Shown: one piece after another, positions 33,176-43,470 of the stretch | How the letters are laid out: every line of letters starts with the position of its first letter | Position numbering within the stretch: position 1 is the stretch's first letter | Assembly: GCA_033557465.1 (NCBI GenBank) | Contig: CM066031.1 | Location: 1,667,370,800-1,667,434,799, forward strand | Direction of reading: 5' to 3' | DNA length: 64,000 nt | Source of the DNA: Ichthyophis bannanicus | Lineage: Eukaryota > Chordata > Amphibia > Gymnophiona > Ichthyophiidae | Position numbers and translations under genes: made by a program | The notes under the pieces: model-generated | The model's database searches: none | What the model saw: only the letters and a program-made list of their open reading frames with translations | What the model was told of the DNA's origin: nothing

Positions 33176-34024
33176 ATGGCGGCCCATAAACCAGCGCGCT
33201 TGGACTTCGGGTCTCCTTCTTCTTCTCACGGAAAACGCTCCAAAACAGAGGTGTCCTCCCCACAGAAGATGGCTCCATTTCGGGACAACCCCGAAATGCA
33301 CCTGGAGATTTTAGAGGAAATACGCGGCGTGAAGGAATTGGTGCAGTCCAATGGAGAAGCGCTTAGAGCCATGCGAGAAGACTTTGGAGTGCTCCAGGAC
33401 CGACTTGAAAGTCTCTCATTACGGCAGGACAATATGGCGGGGGTCCTCGACTCGCACGCGGTGCGCTTGGGCACACTGGACAGGGCTGAGCGCCAGATAC
33501 AGAATCTTCAAAAGGAGTTAGAAGATAGCAATAATCGAGCCCGTCGCAACAATGTGAGGCTCATTGGAATACCGGAGGGGGTGGAAGCGGGAGATATGCG
33601 AGAATTCCTGCTCAAAACTCTTCCCTCCTTGCTGAAGATCACCTTTCATAAAGAACTGGAAATCGATCGTGCACACCGTGTTCCTACCCACATGGCGCTC
33701 AACCGAACGACCCCCCGGCCTATTATCTTTCGCTTGCTACGATATCAACAAGTGGAACAAATTTTAAATGCTGCCCGGGCGAACCATCATTTGGAATTTG
33801 AAGGTCACAAAGTCTCCTTCTTCCCTGATTTGGCAAAGCCTACCGTTGACCGACGGAAGAAACTCCTTGCTTTTCGCCCTCGACTTCAACAGCTACAGGC
33901 TCGCTTTGGCCTGTTGTATCCCGCGAAGCTCCGAGTGACTCTCCACAACCAAACCAGGACATTCGAAGATCCTGATCTACTATCAACATTTTTAGACTCC
34001 AAAGAAGCAGAGCAGATGCGCTAA
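33176..34024 (+). CDS. L1-1 ORF1 RNA-binding protein
   Basis: L1 ORF1p is a nucleic-acid chaperone that forms trimers and coats L1 RNA in the cytoplasm. The 282-residue product has a Ser/Pro-rich basic N-terminus, a coiled coil at about residues 40-120 (heptads through EEIRGVKELV to QNLQKELED), the RRM start RARRNNVRLIGIPEGVE at about 122, and a C-terminal domain with AHRVPTHMA and RPIIFRLLRYQQ. Length and order are normal for the family. ATG at 33176 follows a G-rich leader. Intact. Confidence 0.93.
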   Translation: MAAHKPARLDFGSPSSSHGKRSKTEVSSPQKMAPFRDNPEMHLEILEEIRGVKELVQSNGEALRAMREDFGVLQDRLESLSLRQDNMAGVLDSHAVRLGTLDRAERQIQNLQKELEDSNNRARRNNVRLIGIPEGVEAGDMREFLLKTLPSLLKITFHKELEIDRAHRVPTHMALNRTTPRPIIFRLLRYQQVEQILNAARANHHLEFEGHKVSFFPDLAKPTVDRRKKLLAFRPRLQQLQARFGLLYPAKLRVTLHNQTRTFEDPDLLSTFLDSKEAEQMR

Positions 34025-34462
34025 TCCAACGACTTGGACTTTTATTTGCCGGCTCTGTCCGCCATTTTGAAGGGCCCGATGCGGCGGTCATAGTCAAGCA
34101 CAGAGACTACCTGGACTTTCTTTCTTTCTTTCTATGACTTTTGCCTTTTGGTCTCCTATCCCTCCATGATGTGTGCCTCGGTCGGATTCGGAGCACGCAC
34201 AGTCCTACAGGTTATGTGTTTTTTTTTTTTTCAATTTCGGCCTTCTCTGGGGCTTCTCCCCGCAGACACATGGTCGCCAGTAATTTTTGGGGTTCTGCTT
34301 CTTCTCTACCGCGCTGCGGTTTTTCTTTTTTAATGTGGGGCGCTTCATTGTATTATCTAAGCTTATTTTCTTTTATGCCATATGTACAGCCAGATACAGT
34401 CAATATGAGGGACATTGTGAAATTATGTGCGCTATCCTGCTCAGAATTTTTAACTTGTCTGA

Positions 34463-37400
34463 ATGGCCTTATGTAAAATCTTATCACTCAACGTAAAGGG
34501 CATTAATAGTCCAATCAAAAGAAAGAAAATCCTTAGCTATCTTAGCCATGAGCATGCTGATTTAGCGTTTCTTCAGGAAACGCACTTAAACTCTGCTGAA
34601 ACACTGAAACTCAATGTTAAGCCTTACATGGTGGCTGCCTATTCTCCCGCCGTTTCCAAACGGTGCGGGGTAGCCATTCTGGTTAAGAAATCTTTGCAAG
34701 CTACTGTAATTGATACTAGCGCTGACAAGGAGGGTAGATGGGCCCGAGTACATCTTAAGGTTGGAGATAGTGAATTTACATGTATTTGCATTTATGCCCC
34801 GAATGTGGACAACCCTGATTACTATGCAAGTATTGCGCAGTTGGCACAGGCCTCTGCCAATACTCCATTAATACTTGGTGGTGATTTTAATCAAGTGCTA
34901 GACCCTCTGATAGATAGACAGCCGCCTAGAACGAGTAGTCCACCCAAGAGTCTTGCTACCCTTACAGCTCTGATGCAAGATCTTGCGCTGGTAGATATAT
35001 GGAGGCTGCTTCACCCCTCCGACTTAGAGTTCACTTTCTTTTCTGCCCCCCATTACTCCCAATCTAGAATAGATTTCTTTCTCATTTCCAAAGCACTGAT
35101 TTCTCAAGTAGACACGACTAGGACTCATCCTCTCCATATTTCAGATCATGCTGCCATATCTTTATCATTACATGTCACTGCGCGGGACGATTCTCCCCGA
35201 GCTTGGTTTTTTGATAGATCCCTACTGGGTCAAAAAGATTTTCAGGTTGATATAAAGGCCGCTATCCAAGATTATTTTCATTTTAACTCACCCCATGACA
35301 CAGCGAGCTGGGCTTGGTGGGAGGGTTTTAAAGCATCTATCCGCGCAACTATAACTAGCTATCAAATTCGGCAGGGGAAACAAAGAAAGCAGCATTTACT
35401 GATTCTAGAGCAGCAGATACAAGCTGGGGAGCGTCTCCTCACGTCCCGTACTGACCCATGTATTTTACTCCGTTTACAACGCTTGCGTTTTCAATACAAT
35501 CAGCTTTTGTACACTGCTGCTGTTAAAAATATTGAATCACAACAAGGGCTATATTATCGGGAAAATAATCGTGCTGGCAAATTATTAGCAAATGCCCTAA
35601 AAGGTCAAAAAGAAGCCAAGCGTGTTACTGCCCTCCGTAATCCGTCGGGGGGGGGCTTGGTCACTAAAGATACCGAAATCTTAGAACTCTTTCGTGATTT
35701 TTATACTCGGCTTTATCAATCTGAATGTGATTTTGAGCCAGATGTATTTGAACGCTTACTTTCAGGGGTACAAAGACCGACCCTATCTGACGAAGATAGA
35801 GTGGCCTTGGACACACCATTTACTGTCTCAGAAATTCATTCTGCTATCAAGAAATGTGCCTCAGGTCGAGCCGCAGGCCCAGACGGTCTCCCTGCTGAAT
35901 TCTACAAAACCTTTCACGCTGACTTAGCTCCAGTTTTGAAACTTTATTTTTCTGCTCTGGCCGAGGAGGGTTCTCCTTCTGGGTCCTTTTCAATGGCAAA
36001 TGTAGTAGTTTTTGAGAAAGAGGGGAGAGACCCGCAACTAACAGCTAATTATCGTCCAATTTCCCTCCTAAACGCGGACTATAAAATATTTGCCACCATT
36101 CTCTCTACCCGGCTCTCTGATAGGATGCCTACCTTAATACACCCAGATCAATGCGGTTTCATTCCTGGTAGATCAACTGCTGACAATACTCGGACTCTAT
36201 GCCATGTACTGACTACCGCAGTTAATCTTGATCGCCCATTTGTTGGCCTCTCACTTGATGCTGAGAAGGCCTTTGATCGCTTAGAGTGGCCCTTCCTATT
36301 TGCAGTCCTCCGCTGGTACGGATTCGGGGAAGGTTTTCTCCGTTGTCTTCGCACCATGTACGCACAGCCTACAGCCAGTATATGTGCCAATGCTTTAAAG
36401 TCTCAGCCTTTTCCTCTTCAACGCGGCACTCGCCAGGGATGCCCACTGTCTCCACTTCTCTTCGATCTTGCACTCGAACCCTTGGCTTTACTAATCCGGC
36501 AATCGGAGGAGATTCATGGAGTCCCCTTCACCCATAGGGAAATCAAAATTTCAGCGTATGCTGATGACCTTATGCTTTTTGTCTCTATAGACTCAGTACC
36601 GGCTGTCCTAGAGCAAATTGGTAAATACTCACAACTGTCCGGTTATAAGATAAATTGGACCAAGTCGGTAGCCTTTCCATTAAATCCTTTGCTTCATCAG
36701 GCAGATATGCAATCCTTCCCCTTTTTATGGCAACCTCGCATGGTCAAATACCTTGGGGTTCACTATTGTTCTCCTTTGGAAGACACTATCTCCTTCAATG
36801 CCAAAGACTTAACCTCTAAAGTCCGGGCGCTTACTCACCGCTGGACTCCTTTAACACTTACCTGGTGGGGTCGATTAGAAACCATAAAAATGATGATTGT
36901 TCCGAAAGTGAATTATATCTTAGAAATGTTGCCCTGTCTTTTACCTCGACGTATATATAAAGATATAGAGGGCCTTCTGACTAGATACTTGTGGCAAAAC
37001 AAGACACCTAGGATAGCGAAACATAAGCTGCAAGCAGATAAGGAAAATGGGGGTGTCAGATTCCCTGATTTCCTGAAGTATCATCAATCTTTTCTTCTCA
37101 AACAAGGCGCTCGTTGGCTGGAAGATCCAGTACCGAGTAGACCTGTGTGGCTAGACATAGAAGAGGACCTTTGCAAACCGATTCCTCTTACTTTTCTTCC
37201 TGGTATGACTCTCCCATCAGACCCCCACTTTCCACCAATGCTTTTAGACACCTTAGGTGCCTTTAATAATCTTATGCAATCCTTAGACTCCCGACTCTGT
37301 CCGTTAGACAAGCTCCCACTTTGGTACAATACTCGATTTCGAATACAAAATAAGCCGATGGCGTGGAGCCCCTGGTACACTAGGGGCATTTGGATTCCTA

Positions 37401-38254
37401 GTCAGTTGTTCCATGAAGGTCGCTGGAAAACTTTTAGTGAATTGCAAATTGAATTTGGTCTCCCAGCGAAACACTACTTTCAGTTGGTGCAACTTCAGCA
37501 TTGCCTTCGGAGTGCTAAGGTGCTCCCGCCATCGGCCTCCCCTACACAAGGTTGGTTGGAGACTATCCGATCTATCGGTAGTTCACCGGGTGTAGCATCC
37601 AATTTTTACAAAACCTTATGTAATGCTATAACTAGAGATACCCCTATAGCGCAGAAAGCATGGGAGAGAGAATTGCATGTGACTTTGACCCCGGAGCAAT
37701 GGAGCCTTGTCTGGAGTAGAGTGACACGGGTCTCCCGATCCGCCTCACTCACTCAGACACTCTTCTTTCTAGCCCACCGGTGTTTTTACACTCCTGACAG
37801 ATTAGCCAAATGGAACACTACTCAGGGCAATAGTTGTTGGACATGTCATGCGGCCATTGGTTCACTACCTCATGTTATGTATGAATGTCCCGCACTACAG
37901 TATTACTGGCGTCGGGTCTGGGGTCGTATCCAGTGTATTTTGCACTTTCAAGAGCCCCTTTCTTGGAGGATAGTGGGACTTCGCTCAGCTGCGGGGATCC
38001 CCTCTCTTCCAAAAACGGCTTACTTCCTTTTGGACTTTATGCTTGGCATTGCTATTTCCCTAATTACGAAATACTGGAAAAATAGCTCCCATCTGAGCCC
38101 CAATGAATGGTGGAATCATGTCTGTCTCTACAGTAAATATGAACAAATACCTCGTATGTTTGCTTCCCCCATTCAGACTCCTCATCATCGGTCTAAATGG
38201 AAGATGCTCAATGACTATATACATTCTGCTCAATGCTCTCATCTGACTGTCTAA
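34463..38254 (+). CDS. L1-1 ORF2 endonuclease/reverse transcriptase
   Basis: An intact 1263-residue L1 ORF2p, which nicks the target and reverse transcribes L1 RNA in place. N-terminal AP endonuclease, residues 1 to about 240: SLNVKGI, FLQETHL (catalytic Glu), GGDFNQVLD, RIDFFLIS and ISDHAAI. RT about 490-780: NYRPISLLNADYK, FIPGRSTADNTR, SLDAEKAFDRLEW, GTRQGCPLSPLLF and the catalytic YADD at residues 699-702. The C-terminal Cys/His knuckle starts at about residue 1125 (CWTCHAAIGSLPHVMYEC). No stop or shift is seen. The length is typical for L1. The start ATG at 34463 places MALCKILSLN at the family N-terminus. Confidence 0.95.
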   Translation: MALCKILSLNVKGINSPIKRKKILSYLSHEHADLAFLQETHLNSAETLKLNVKPYMVAAYSPAVSKRCGVAILVKKSLQATVIDTSADKEGRWARVHLKVGDSEFTCICIYAPNVDNPDYYASIAQLAQASANTPLILGGDFNQVLDPLIDRQPPRTSSPPKSLATLTALMQDLALVDIWRLLHPSDLEFTFFSAPHYSQSRIDFFLISKALISQVDTTRTHPLHISDHAAISLSLHVTARDDSPRAWFFDRSLLGQKDFQVDIKAAIQDYFHFNSPHDTASWAWWEGFKASIRATITSYQIRQGKQRKQHLLILEQQIQAGERLLTSRTDPCILLRLQRLRFQYNQLLYTAAVKNIESQQGLYYRENNRAGKLLANALKGQKEAKRVTALRNPSGGGLVTKDTEILELFRDFYTRLYQSECDFEPDVFERLLSGVQRPTLSDEDRVALDTPFTVSEIHSAIKKCASGRAAGPDGLPAEFYKTFHADLAPVLKLYFSALAEEGSPSGSFSMANVVVFEKEGRDPQLTANYRPISLLNADYKIFATILSTRLSDRMPTLIHPDQCGFIPGRSTADNTRTLCHVLTTAVNLDRPFVGLSLDAEKAFDRLEWPFLFAVLRWYGFGEGFLRCLRTMYAQPTASICANALKSQPFPLQRGTRQGCPLSPLLFDLALEPLALLIRQSEEIHGVPFTHREIKISAYADDLMLFVSIDSVPAVLEQIGKYSQLSGYKINWTKSVAFPLNPLLHQADMQSFPFLWQPRMVKYLGVHYCSPLEDTISFNAKDLTSKVRALTHRWTPLTLTWWGRLETIKMMIVPKVNYILEMLPCLLPRRIYKDIEGLLTRYLWQNKTPRIAKHKLQADKENGGVRFPDFLKYHQSFLLKQGARWLEDPVPSRPVWLDIEEDLCKPIPLTFLPGMTLPSDPHFPPMLLDTLGAFNNLMQSLDSRLCPLDKLPLWYNTRFRIQNKPMAWSPWYTRGIWIPSQLFHEGRWKTFSELQIEFGLPAKHYFQLVQLQHCLRSAKVLPPSASPTQGWLETIRSIGSSPGVASNFYKTLCNAITRDTPIAQKAWERELHVTLTPEQWSLVWSRVTRVSRSASLTQTLFFLAHRCFYTPDRLAKWNTTQGNSCWTCHAAIGSLPHVMYECPALQYYWRRVWGRIQCILHFQEPLSWRIVGLRSAAGIPSLPKTAYFLLDFMLGIAISLITKYWKNSSHLSPNEWWNHVCLYSKYEQIPRMFASPIQTPHHRSKWKMLNDYIHSAQCSHLTV

Positions 38255-38536
38255 ATTTGTATATATCTTTGTCCCATGATTATTCTGTATCGCAGATACT
38301 CTTTTGATTGTTTTGATGTATAATCACTGTTGTTTGGAAGCGCTCACATGCTGACATAATCAGCTAGAGAAGAAGCGTGGGGGTGGGGGGTAATTGGGTT
38401 TACTTTTCTTTATTGTATACTTGTTTTGTCTCCTTTGGTGTGTTGTTTCTTTTGTTTGTTGCAAAATGAAAATAAAAGTTTAAAAAAAAAAAGAAGTAGA
38501 GCTGAAGAATTTTGAGTTACTTCATATTTAGATACA

Positions 38537-38624
38537 GTCAATTCAGTTGTAGTACAAAATGAAAAAGACCAAAGCTGTATATCAGACAAACTAGAGCTTA
38601 CATAATACTACTGAGGTGCAAAAT
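38537..38624. repeat. left member of inverted repeat flanking DIRS-3
   Basis: 38537-38601 (together with 32530-32563 before palindromic element 2) is the reverse complement, diverged, of 44586-44690: tcagacaaactagagcttac on this side against gtaagctccaatttgtctga on the other. The remaining 23 bp run to the DIRS-3 end. Confidence 0.7.
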
Positions 38625-39100
38625 AGAGAAATTAGACTTAACTGCTAATTGTTGTTCCTTGAGGAACTCCAGTCCAGTCCCACAACTCTGGGTAGTGCAC
38701 CTCCTCCAGCAGCTTTTTGATGACACTAGTGTACATATGCAGCTGGCACCCGCCCATCAGCCCCAGTACCTATTGACAAAGCAGACTCAGAGGAGCAACA
38801 AATAAGTTGTTAAACATGCAACAAACACTTCTACATCTAAATAAACTAGTACCCCCTCCATCCCTTGGAAAGGATACCCCATCCCCCCCTCCAGGATGGG
38901 GAAGCCTACCCGCTGAACGCTTGAAGAACTCCAACCAATGGGAAGTGAGCAAACCAACAGCTCTTCTGGTCCGCCCCTCCCCCAAATACTGATTACACAC
39001 CCCTCCCCGGCTCCCCATGGCCACTTCCTCCACCAAGGGAACCAGCTTCAGGACTGGGGTGTGCATAGATTATCACAGAAAGCACTCAGGAAGGGTTCCG

Positions 39101-39196
39101 GGACTGGACTGGAGTTCCTCAAGCAACAACAATTAGCAGGTAAGTCTAATTTCTCTTTCCTTATAGTCCCTCCAGTCCAGTCCCGCACCTCTGGGA
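39101..39196. repeat. DIRS-3 internal complementary region
   Basis: ggactggactggagttcctc through aatttctct is complementary to the left end (38625-38683). The following ttccttatagtccctccagt to cacctctggg is complementary to the right end (44451-44490). The join is near 39154. Confidence 0.85.
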
Positions 39197-39299
39197 TGTA
39201 TCAGAGCAGTTAAACTAATGGGAGGGACCCGCACAACCAGCCTGAAGCACTGCTGATCTGAAACTAGTGTCCCCCGCCGCCTGGACATCCAGACGAAAA

Positions 39300-40185
39300 T
39301 GTTCAGATAAAGTATGCCACCCTACAGATCTCCACCGGCGGAACTAAACTATACTCTGCTCACGAGGCTGCCTGAGCCCTCGTGAAATACATCAGCAACC
39401 CTGCAGGCACTGCTCTATCCTTCAAGATGTATGCAGGAATGACTGCTTCACTGATCCTTCTGGAAATGGAGGCTTAGCTGCAACCTCACTTTTGCGTGAC
39501 CCGCCAAACAGAACCAACAGATGGTCCGCTCTCCTTTTCACATCCCTTTGCATCCAAGTGGCAAAGCTGTGGAGTGGCAGAGCCCATATCCACTCTCGCC
39601 CACATCCGAGCTCGCTAGAGCCGGTAAGGAAACGACCGGATTTACATGAAATGCTCACACCACCTTGGGCAAAAATGAAGGTACCGGGAGCAGGACCACT
39701 TTCTCCTTGGAGAAGGAAAGGAATGGCTCCTTGCATGACAGAGTCCGAAGCTCTGAAATCCTGCGTGCCGAGCAAATCGTCACCAGGAATACCATTTTCA
39801 GAGTCAAACCCTTCAGGAAAGCTCGACTCAATAGCTCAAAGGGTTTCCCAGATAGCACCGTCAACACCAGATTGAGATTCTAAGGCAGTACCACTGCCCT
39901 CTTTGGCAGCCGGAGGTGGGTCACCGCTCCTAGAAAGCTCAACCTGTCTGGGTGTGTACCCAATGGCACCCTGTGGACTTTCCCGCAATAACCAGAAATC
40001 ACTGCCAGTTGCACCCTCAAGGTACTGGCAGCTAGACCCTTATCAAAATTGGATTGCAAGAACGCCAAGATGTCCAGGACGGAGGCAGTGGAAGGGCGTG
40101 CCTGCCTCTCTCCACACCATGATTCAAAGATGCGCCCTACACAGATACACGCCAGGTTCGTAGAACACCTCTGGGCCTGTAGCAA
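39300..40185 (-). pseudogene. DIRS-3 tyrosine recombinase (broken)
   Basis: Frame 40185-39880 gives the N-terminal region (STLRVQLAVISGY). 39867-39655 carries box I (CSARRISELRTL). 39775-39422 in another frame gives FATWMQRDVKRRADHLLVLFGG. Beyond it MYFTRAQAAS occupies the HxxR position with the His replaced, and VPPVEICRVA follows. At least two shifts and further stops are present. Inactive. Confidence 0.75.
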
Positions 40186-40206
40186 GGTCGTTATCCCCGA
40201 GCCTGA

Positions 40207-42158
40207 TTATCCTTTCTTCTTCAACTTCGCCCTTTCAAGAGCCATGTCGTAAGTGATAATTGATCCACCTGGGGCATATGAAGCGGCTCCTGTGTCAAGA
40301 GGTCCTTCCAACCGGAAGCCACCACAGTCAATCTGACAGTATCGAATCAGGTCAGCATACCACTGGCACCTCGGCCAGTCTGGTGCCACCAGAATTACAA
40401 ATCCCCAGTGCACCTCTAGCCATTGCACTAACCAGCCTATGAGCGCCCAAGGGGAAAAACAGAGAAGACCCTCTTCAAGCCACTGCTGAATTAGAGCATC
40501 GAGGCCCTTGGACTTCCTCTCTTCTTCTGCTGAAAAACCGTCAGCTCTTGACTGTCTCAAACATTGCCATTAGGTCCATAACTGGTGTGCCCCATTGGCA
40601 GACCACCTGCTCGAACACCTCCTGATTGAGCTGCCACTCTCCGGGGTCCATGCGGACTCAGATGAGGTAGGCAGCCATCACACTGTCAACTCCTGCTATG
40701 TGTGCCGCCGATAACGCCTGGAGACGAATCGCTGCCCATCCGAATAGCTTTTTGGCCTCCTCCTCCAGGGTTGCACTGCTTGTGCCTCCTTGCCTGTTGA
40801 TGTAAGCCACCATGGTCACATTGTCTGAGAGGACTTGGACAACCTTCCCCTGCAACCATGGCTCGAAACTTTCTAGCACCAAGGTCACCGCTCGCATCTC
40901 GAGCCTGTTGATCAACCACAGGGCCTCCTGCGGACTCTTGTCCCTGAACACAGCGTCCTTCACAATGGGCTCTCCAACCTGACAGGCTGGCATTGGTCAT
41001 CAGAGGAACCCACACCAGGAACTCCTTCCAGGCTCCCCACATGCAGCCATCAACTGAGGGCTCTCCTGGTGCTCCACGGGCAGGGGAGGACTTGGGACAG
41101 GGGTTGACTCTGATGGGACCATCGACTGAGCAGAGCCCTCTGCAGCGGTTGCATGTGCGCCCTTGCCCATGGGACTAGCTCGAGAGTGCCCGCCATGGTC
41201 CCCAGAACCTGCATATGCCACCACTCTGATGATCTTGCCATCTTCAGGACCTGCCGCATCCACTGTCGTAGCTCCTGCGCCCGGCGAACCGGCAGAAAAA
41301 TTCTGCCCACGCAGGTATCAAAGCACGCTCTCAAATATTCTAGCTCCTGGGCCAGAAGTAACTGACTCTTGGCCAGGTTAACCCCAACCGAGACTTTGGA
41401 GGAACTCTCCCACCTGCGCTGTTGCTTTTTACGCTATCGTCCCTGGACTTTGCTTGGACCAGCCAATTGTCTAGGTATGGGTGGACGAGAACCCCTTCCT
41501 TGTGGAGAGCTGCTGCCACCACCACCATGACCTTGGTGAAGGTATGGGGGGTGGTCGCCAGACCGAAGGGCAACGCTCAAAACTGGAAATGGCCCCTTGG
41601 CACCGCAAAGCGGAGAAACTGCCAATGTTCTGGATGGATGGGAATGTGCACATACAATTCTGCGAGCTCGAGAGTCGCCGAAAATCTCCTCTTCCTACCG
41701 TCATTATTACTGTGAAAATGCGGTACCTGGAGACCGTAGTTCATGCCCTTGAAGTCGAGAATTGGGCGAAAGGAACCTTCCATTTGGGCACCACGAAATA
41801 CATGAAGCATCGACCGCAGACGTACTGGTCTCACGGAACCAGTTCCATGGCTCTCAGCTGCAGGAGACAAATCAAGATGTCTTCGACTGCTGCCAACATC
41901 ACTGCACCCACTTTGGGTGATCAAAGGAGCTCGTTCTTGCTCTGGCAGCAGGTATAGGCACATCATGGATTGCACCCGTTTAAGGCAAATCTCCGGCAGA
42001 TCCCACTCATCCTTGATCATCTGTCCTACTACTCTATGTACTGGTAAGACTTTCTGCAATTTCTGTACTGCCTGGAACAGCGGATCGTACAGCGCTTCTT
42101 CCTCTGCCGGGAGGTTAGCAGGCATATTCAGGGCATTGAAGGTCTCCAAGGTACACAT
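40207..42158 (-). pseudogene. DIRS-3 RT, RNase H and methyltransferase-like remnant
   Basis: RT pieces: FRPILDFKGMNYGLQV and HIPIHPEHWQFLRFAV (42158-41577), then PFGLATTPHTFTKVMVV and HPYLDNWLVQ (41573-41340), where the catalytic LDD reads LDN. RNase H: NRLEMRAVTLVLE and LSDNVTMVAYINRQGGTSS (40993-40658). Methyltransferase-like: KGLDALIQQW and VILVAPDWPRCQWYADL (40560-40207). Multiple frameshifts. The loss of an RT aspartate indicates an inactive copy. Confidence 0.8.
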
Positions 42159-42830
42159 AGAATGTGAGCCCTTTGGGGACGAGAAATTGTATCAGTACCC
42201 GCTTGTAGTGATTGTAAACTGCCATAATGGACTTTGGCCTGGGCAGTATATCGAGAAATTGCATAAACATAAACATAAGCATAAATATGAGCACTGGTAG
42301 CTCCTCCCGGTGGAAAACCCCAACAATCCGGGCCTGATCCTCCTGTTCTGGGCTCTCTCCTTCTTCCAACTCCTCCTGCAGATCTAGCTCCGTGTCAAGG
42401 TCTTCCCCATCCAGCCCCTCCGACAATGGCCATTGCTGCCACTCCTCTAAGTCTCTAGCCTGCTTAGACACCACTACTCCTGACTCGTGCTCTTTTACGT
42501 CGGACATCCTCTTAGCCCTGTGTTCCAGGGCTGAGGCGCCACTTGGTAGGCAAAACGCCTTCTTCAAAAGTAAGAGAAACTCTGGTGATAACTCCCCTAG
42601 GAGCCCTACTGCTCCCTGAGCTCAAGGGGTGGATGGTCCGGGCATCGTGCAGGGACAGGAAGCCGGATCCGTTGAAGGTAACATGGTGCCCCCCTCCCCC
42701 CAGGGTCTCTTGCAACTGGGAGGGACTCTCCTGTCTCATCTCATCCTGCAGGTCCTGCTCCCATGATAGCCTCTTGCGTGCAGTTTAGGCAGACGCCTGC
42801 CTCCGAGACCACACCACATCGGGGACTTCA
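42115..42830 (-). pseudogene. DIRS-3 gag remnant
   Basis: The frame 42567-42115 has an acidic stretch (LDTELDLQEELEEGE) like DIRS gag middles. Upstream frames to about 42830 are broken. A small A/T-rich insertion (aaacataaacataagcat, about 42265-42295) is translated as Met/Phe-rich sequence and is probably foreign. Confidence 0.5.
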
Positions 42831-43470
42831 TACTTGAGAATTTTTAGATTGCGCTGCGGTGTTGTATCTTAAAGATATGAAATGGATCTTGCCCTTATCC
42901 AATCAAACTGACACATTCTCTGAGTAAAGATTACATTTTTCTTCTAATACTACAAATGGCTATAAGGGAGTACAGCTTTCCTTACAAGCAATATTACAGA
43001 TTTAATAGGTACATAATCTGGGCTAAGCGACAAGAGATGATCATGTCAGGTTACTCACTGACCATAGACAGATGGAAGGATTTCATTTGTGTCCAATCCA
43101 CTGACTATCTTTCAAATTACATACATTTCTTGTATGCATATACTTCCTGTTTTCCCCAGAGCTGCAGCTGTTACAAACCTTATATGTAGCACCTCTTTAT
43201 TTTTTTTTTATACTTATGTTTATTTCTGTGTCTGACTTTTTATCTGACTCTTCTCAGGAGAAAGCAACAATGTCTCAACTAAGTGCCAGTTACATCACCT
43301 GACCTAGCACAACAGCCCTTTGAAAATCCGCCTAGCAACAAACAATGGCCTATCTGATTAGGCCTTTCCCAAATGTCTGCATCAAGTCATTGTGCACGGA
43401 ATCAGTTTTGAGCTGTATAACACAAGGAATGCTTAAGGATTAAGTGGGGTTCATGCCCCTTGATACCATC
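42831..43470. other. A/T-rich unclassified insert in DIRS-3
   Basis: Base composition changes abruptly from GC-rich gag to A/T-rich DNA. There is a 77-codon open frame at 42956-43189 without a recognised domain. It is probably an old insertion; the family is not identified. Confidence 0.4.

Larger units (their letters stand above)
33028..38503 (+). mobile_element. full-length L1 LINE (L1-1)
   Basis: The element spans 33041-38490, with a 13-bp target duplication (aagaagtagagct) at 33028-33040 and 38491-38503. It starts gggggggcggagcc and has a 135-bp 5' UTR, ORF1, a 438-bp inter-ORF spacer, ORF2 and a 3' UTR ending aataaaagttt plus a short poly(A). The target tt|aagaag fits the L1 endonuclease preference (TTTT/AA on the other strand). 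Both ORFs are uninterrupted, so it is a candidate active copy. It sits in the right arm of palindromic element 2. Confidence 0.95.
32550..38536. mobile_element. palindromic element 2, interrupted by L1
   Basis: Left arm 32608-32783 (176 bp) and right arm 32882-33040 plus 38504-38520 (also 176 bp once the L1 is removed) are reverse complements with about five mismatches, around a 98-bp loop. A 14-bp direct repeat (catatttagataca) lies at 32550-32563 and 38523-38536, and a 44-bp one-sided leader at 32564-32607. This is the same plan as palindromic element 1, and the words ggtctcaga and caatgacctt occur in the same order in the arms. An inverted copy of the flanking repeat at 44640-44690 reads through the site with a single gatacagtcaa, supporting the insertion. 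Confidence 0.82.
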
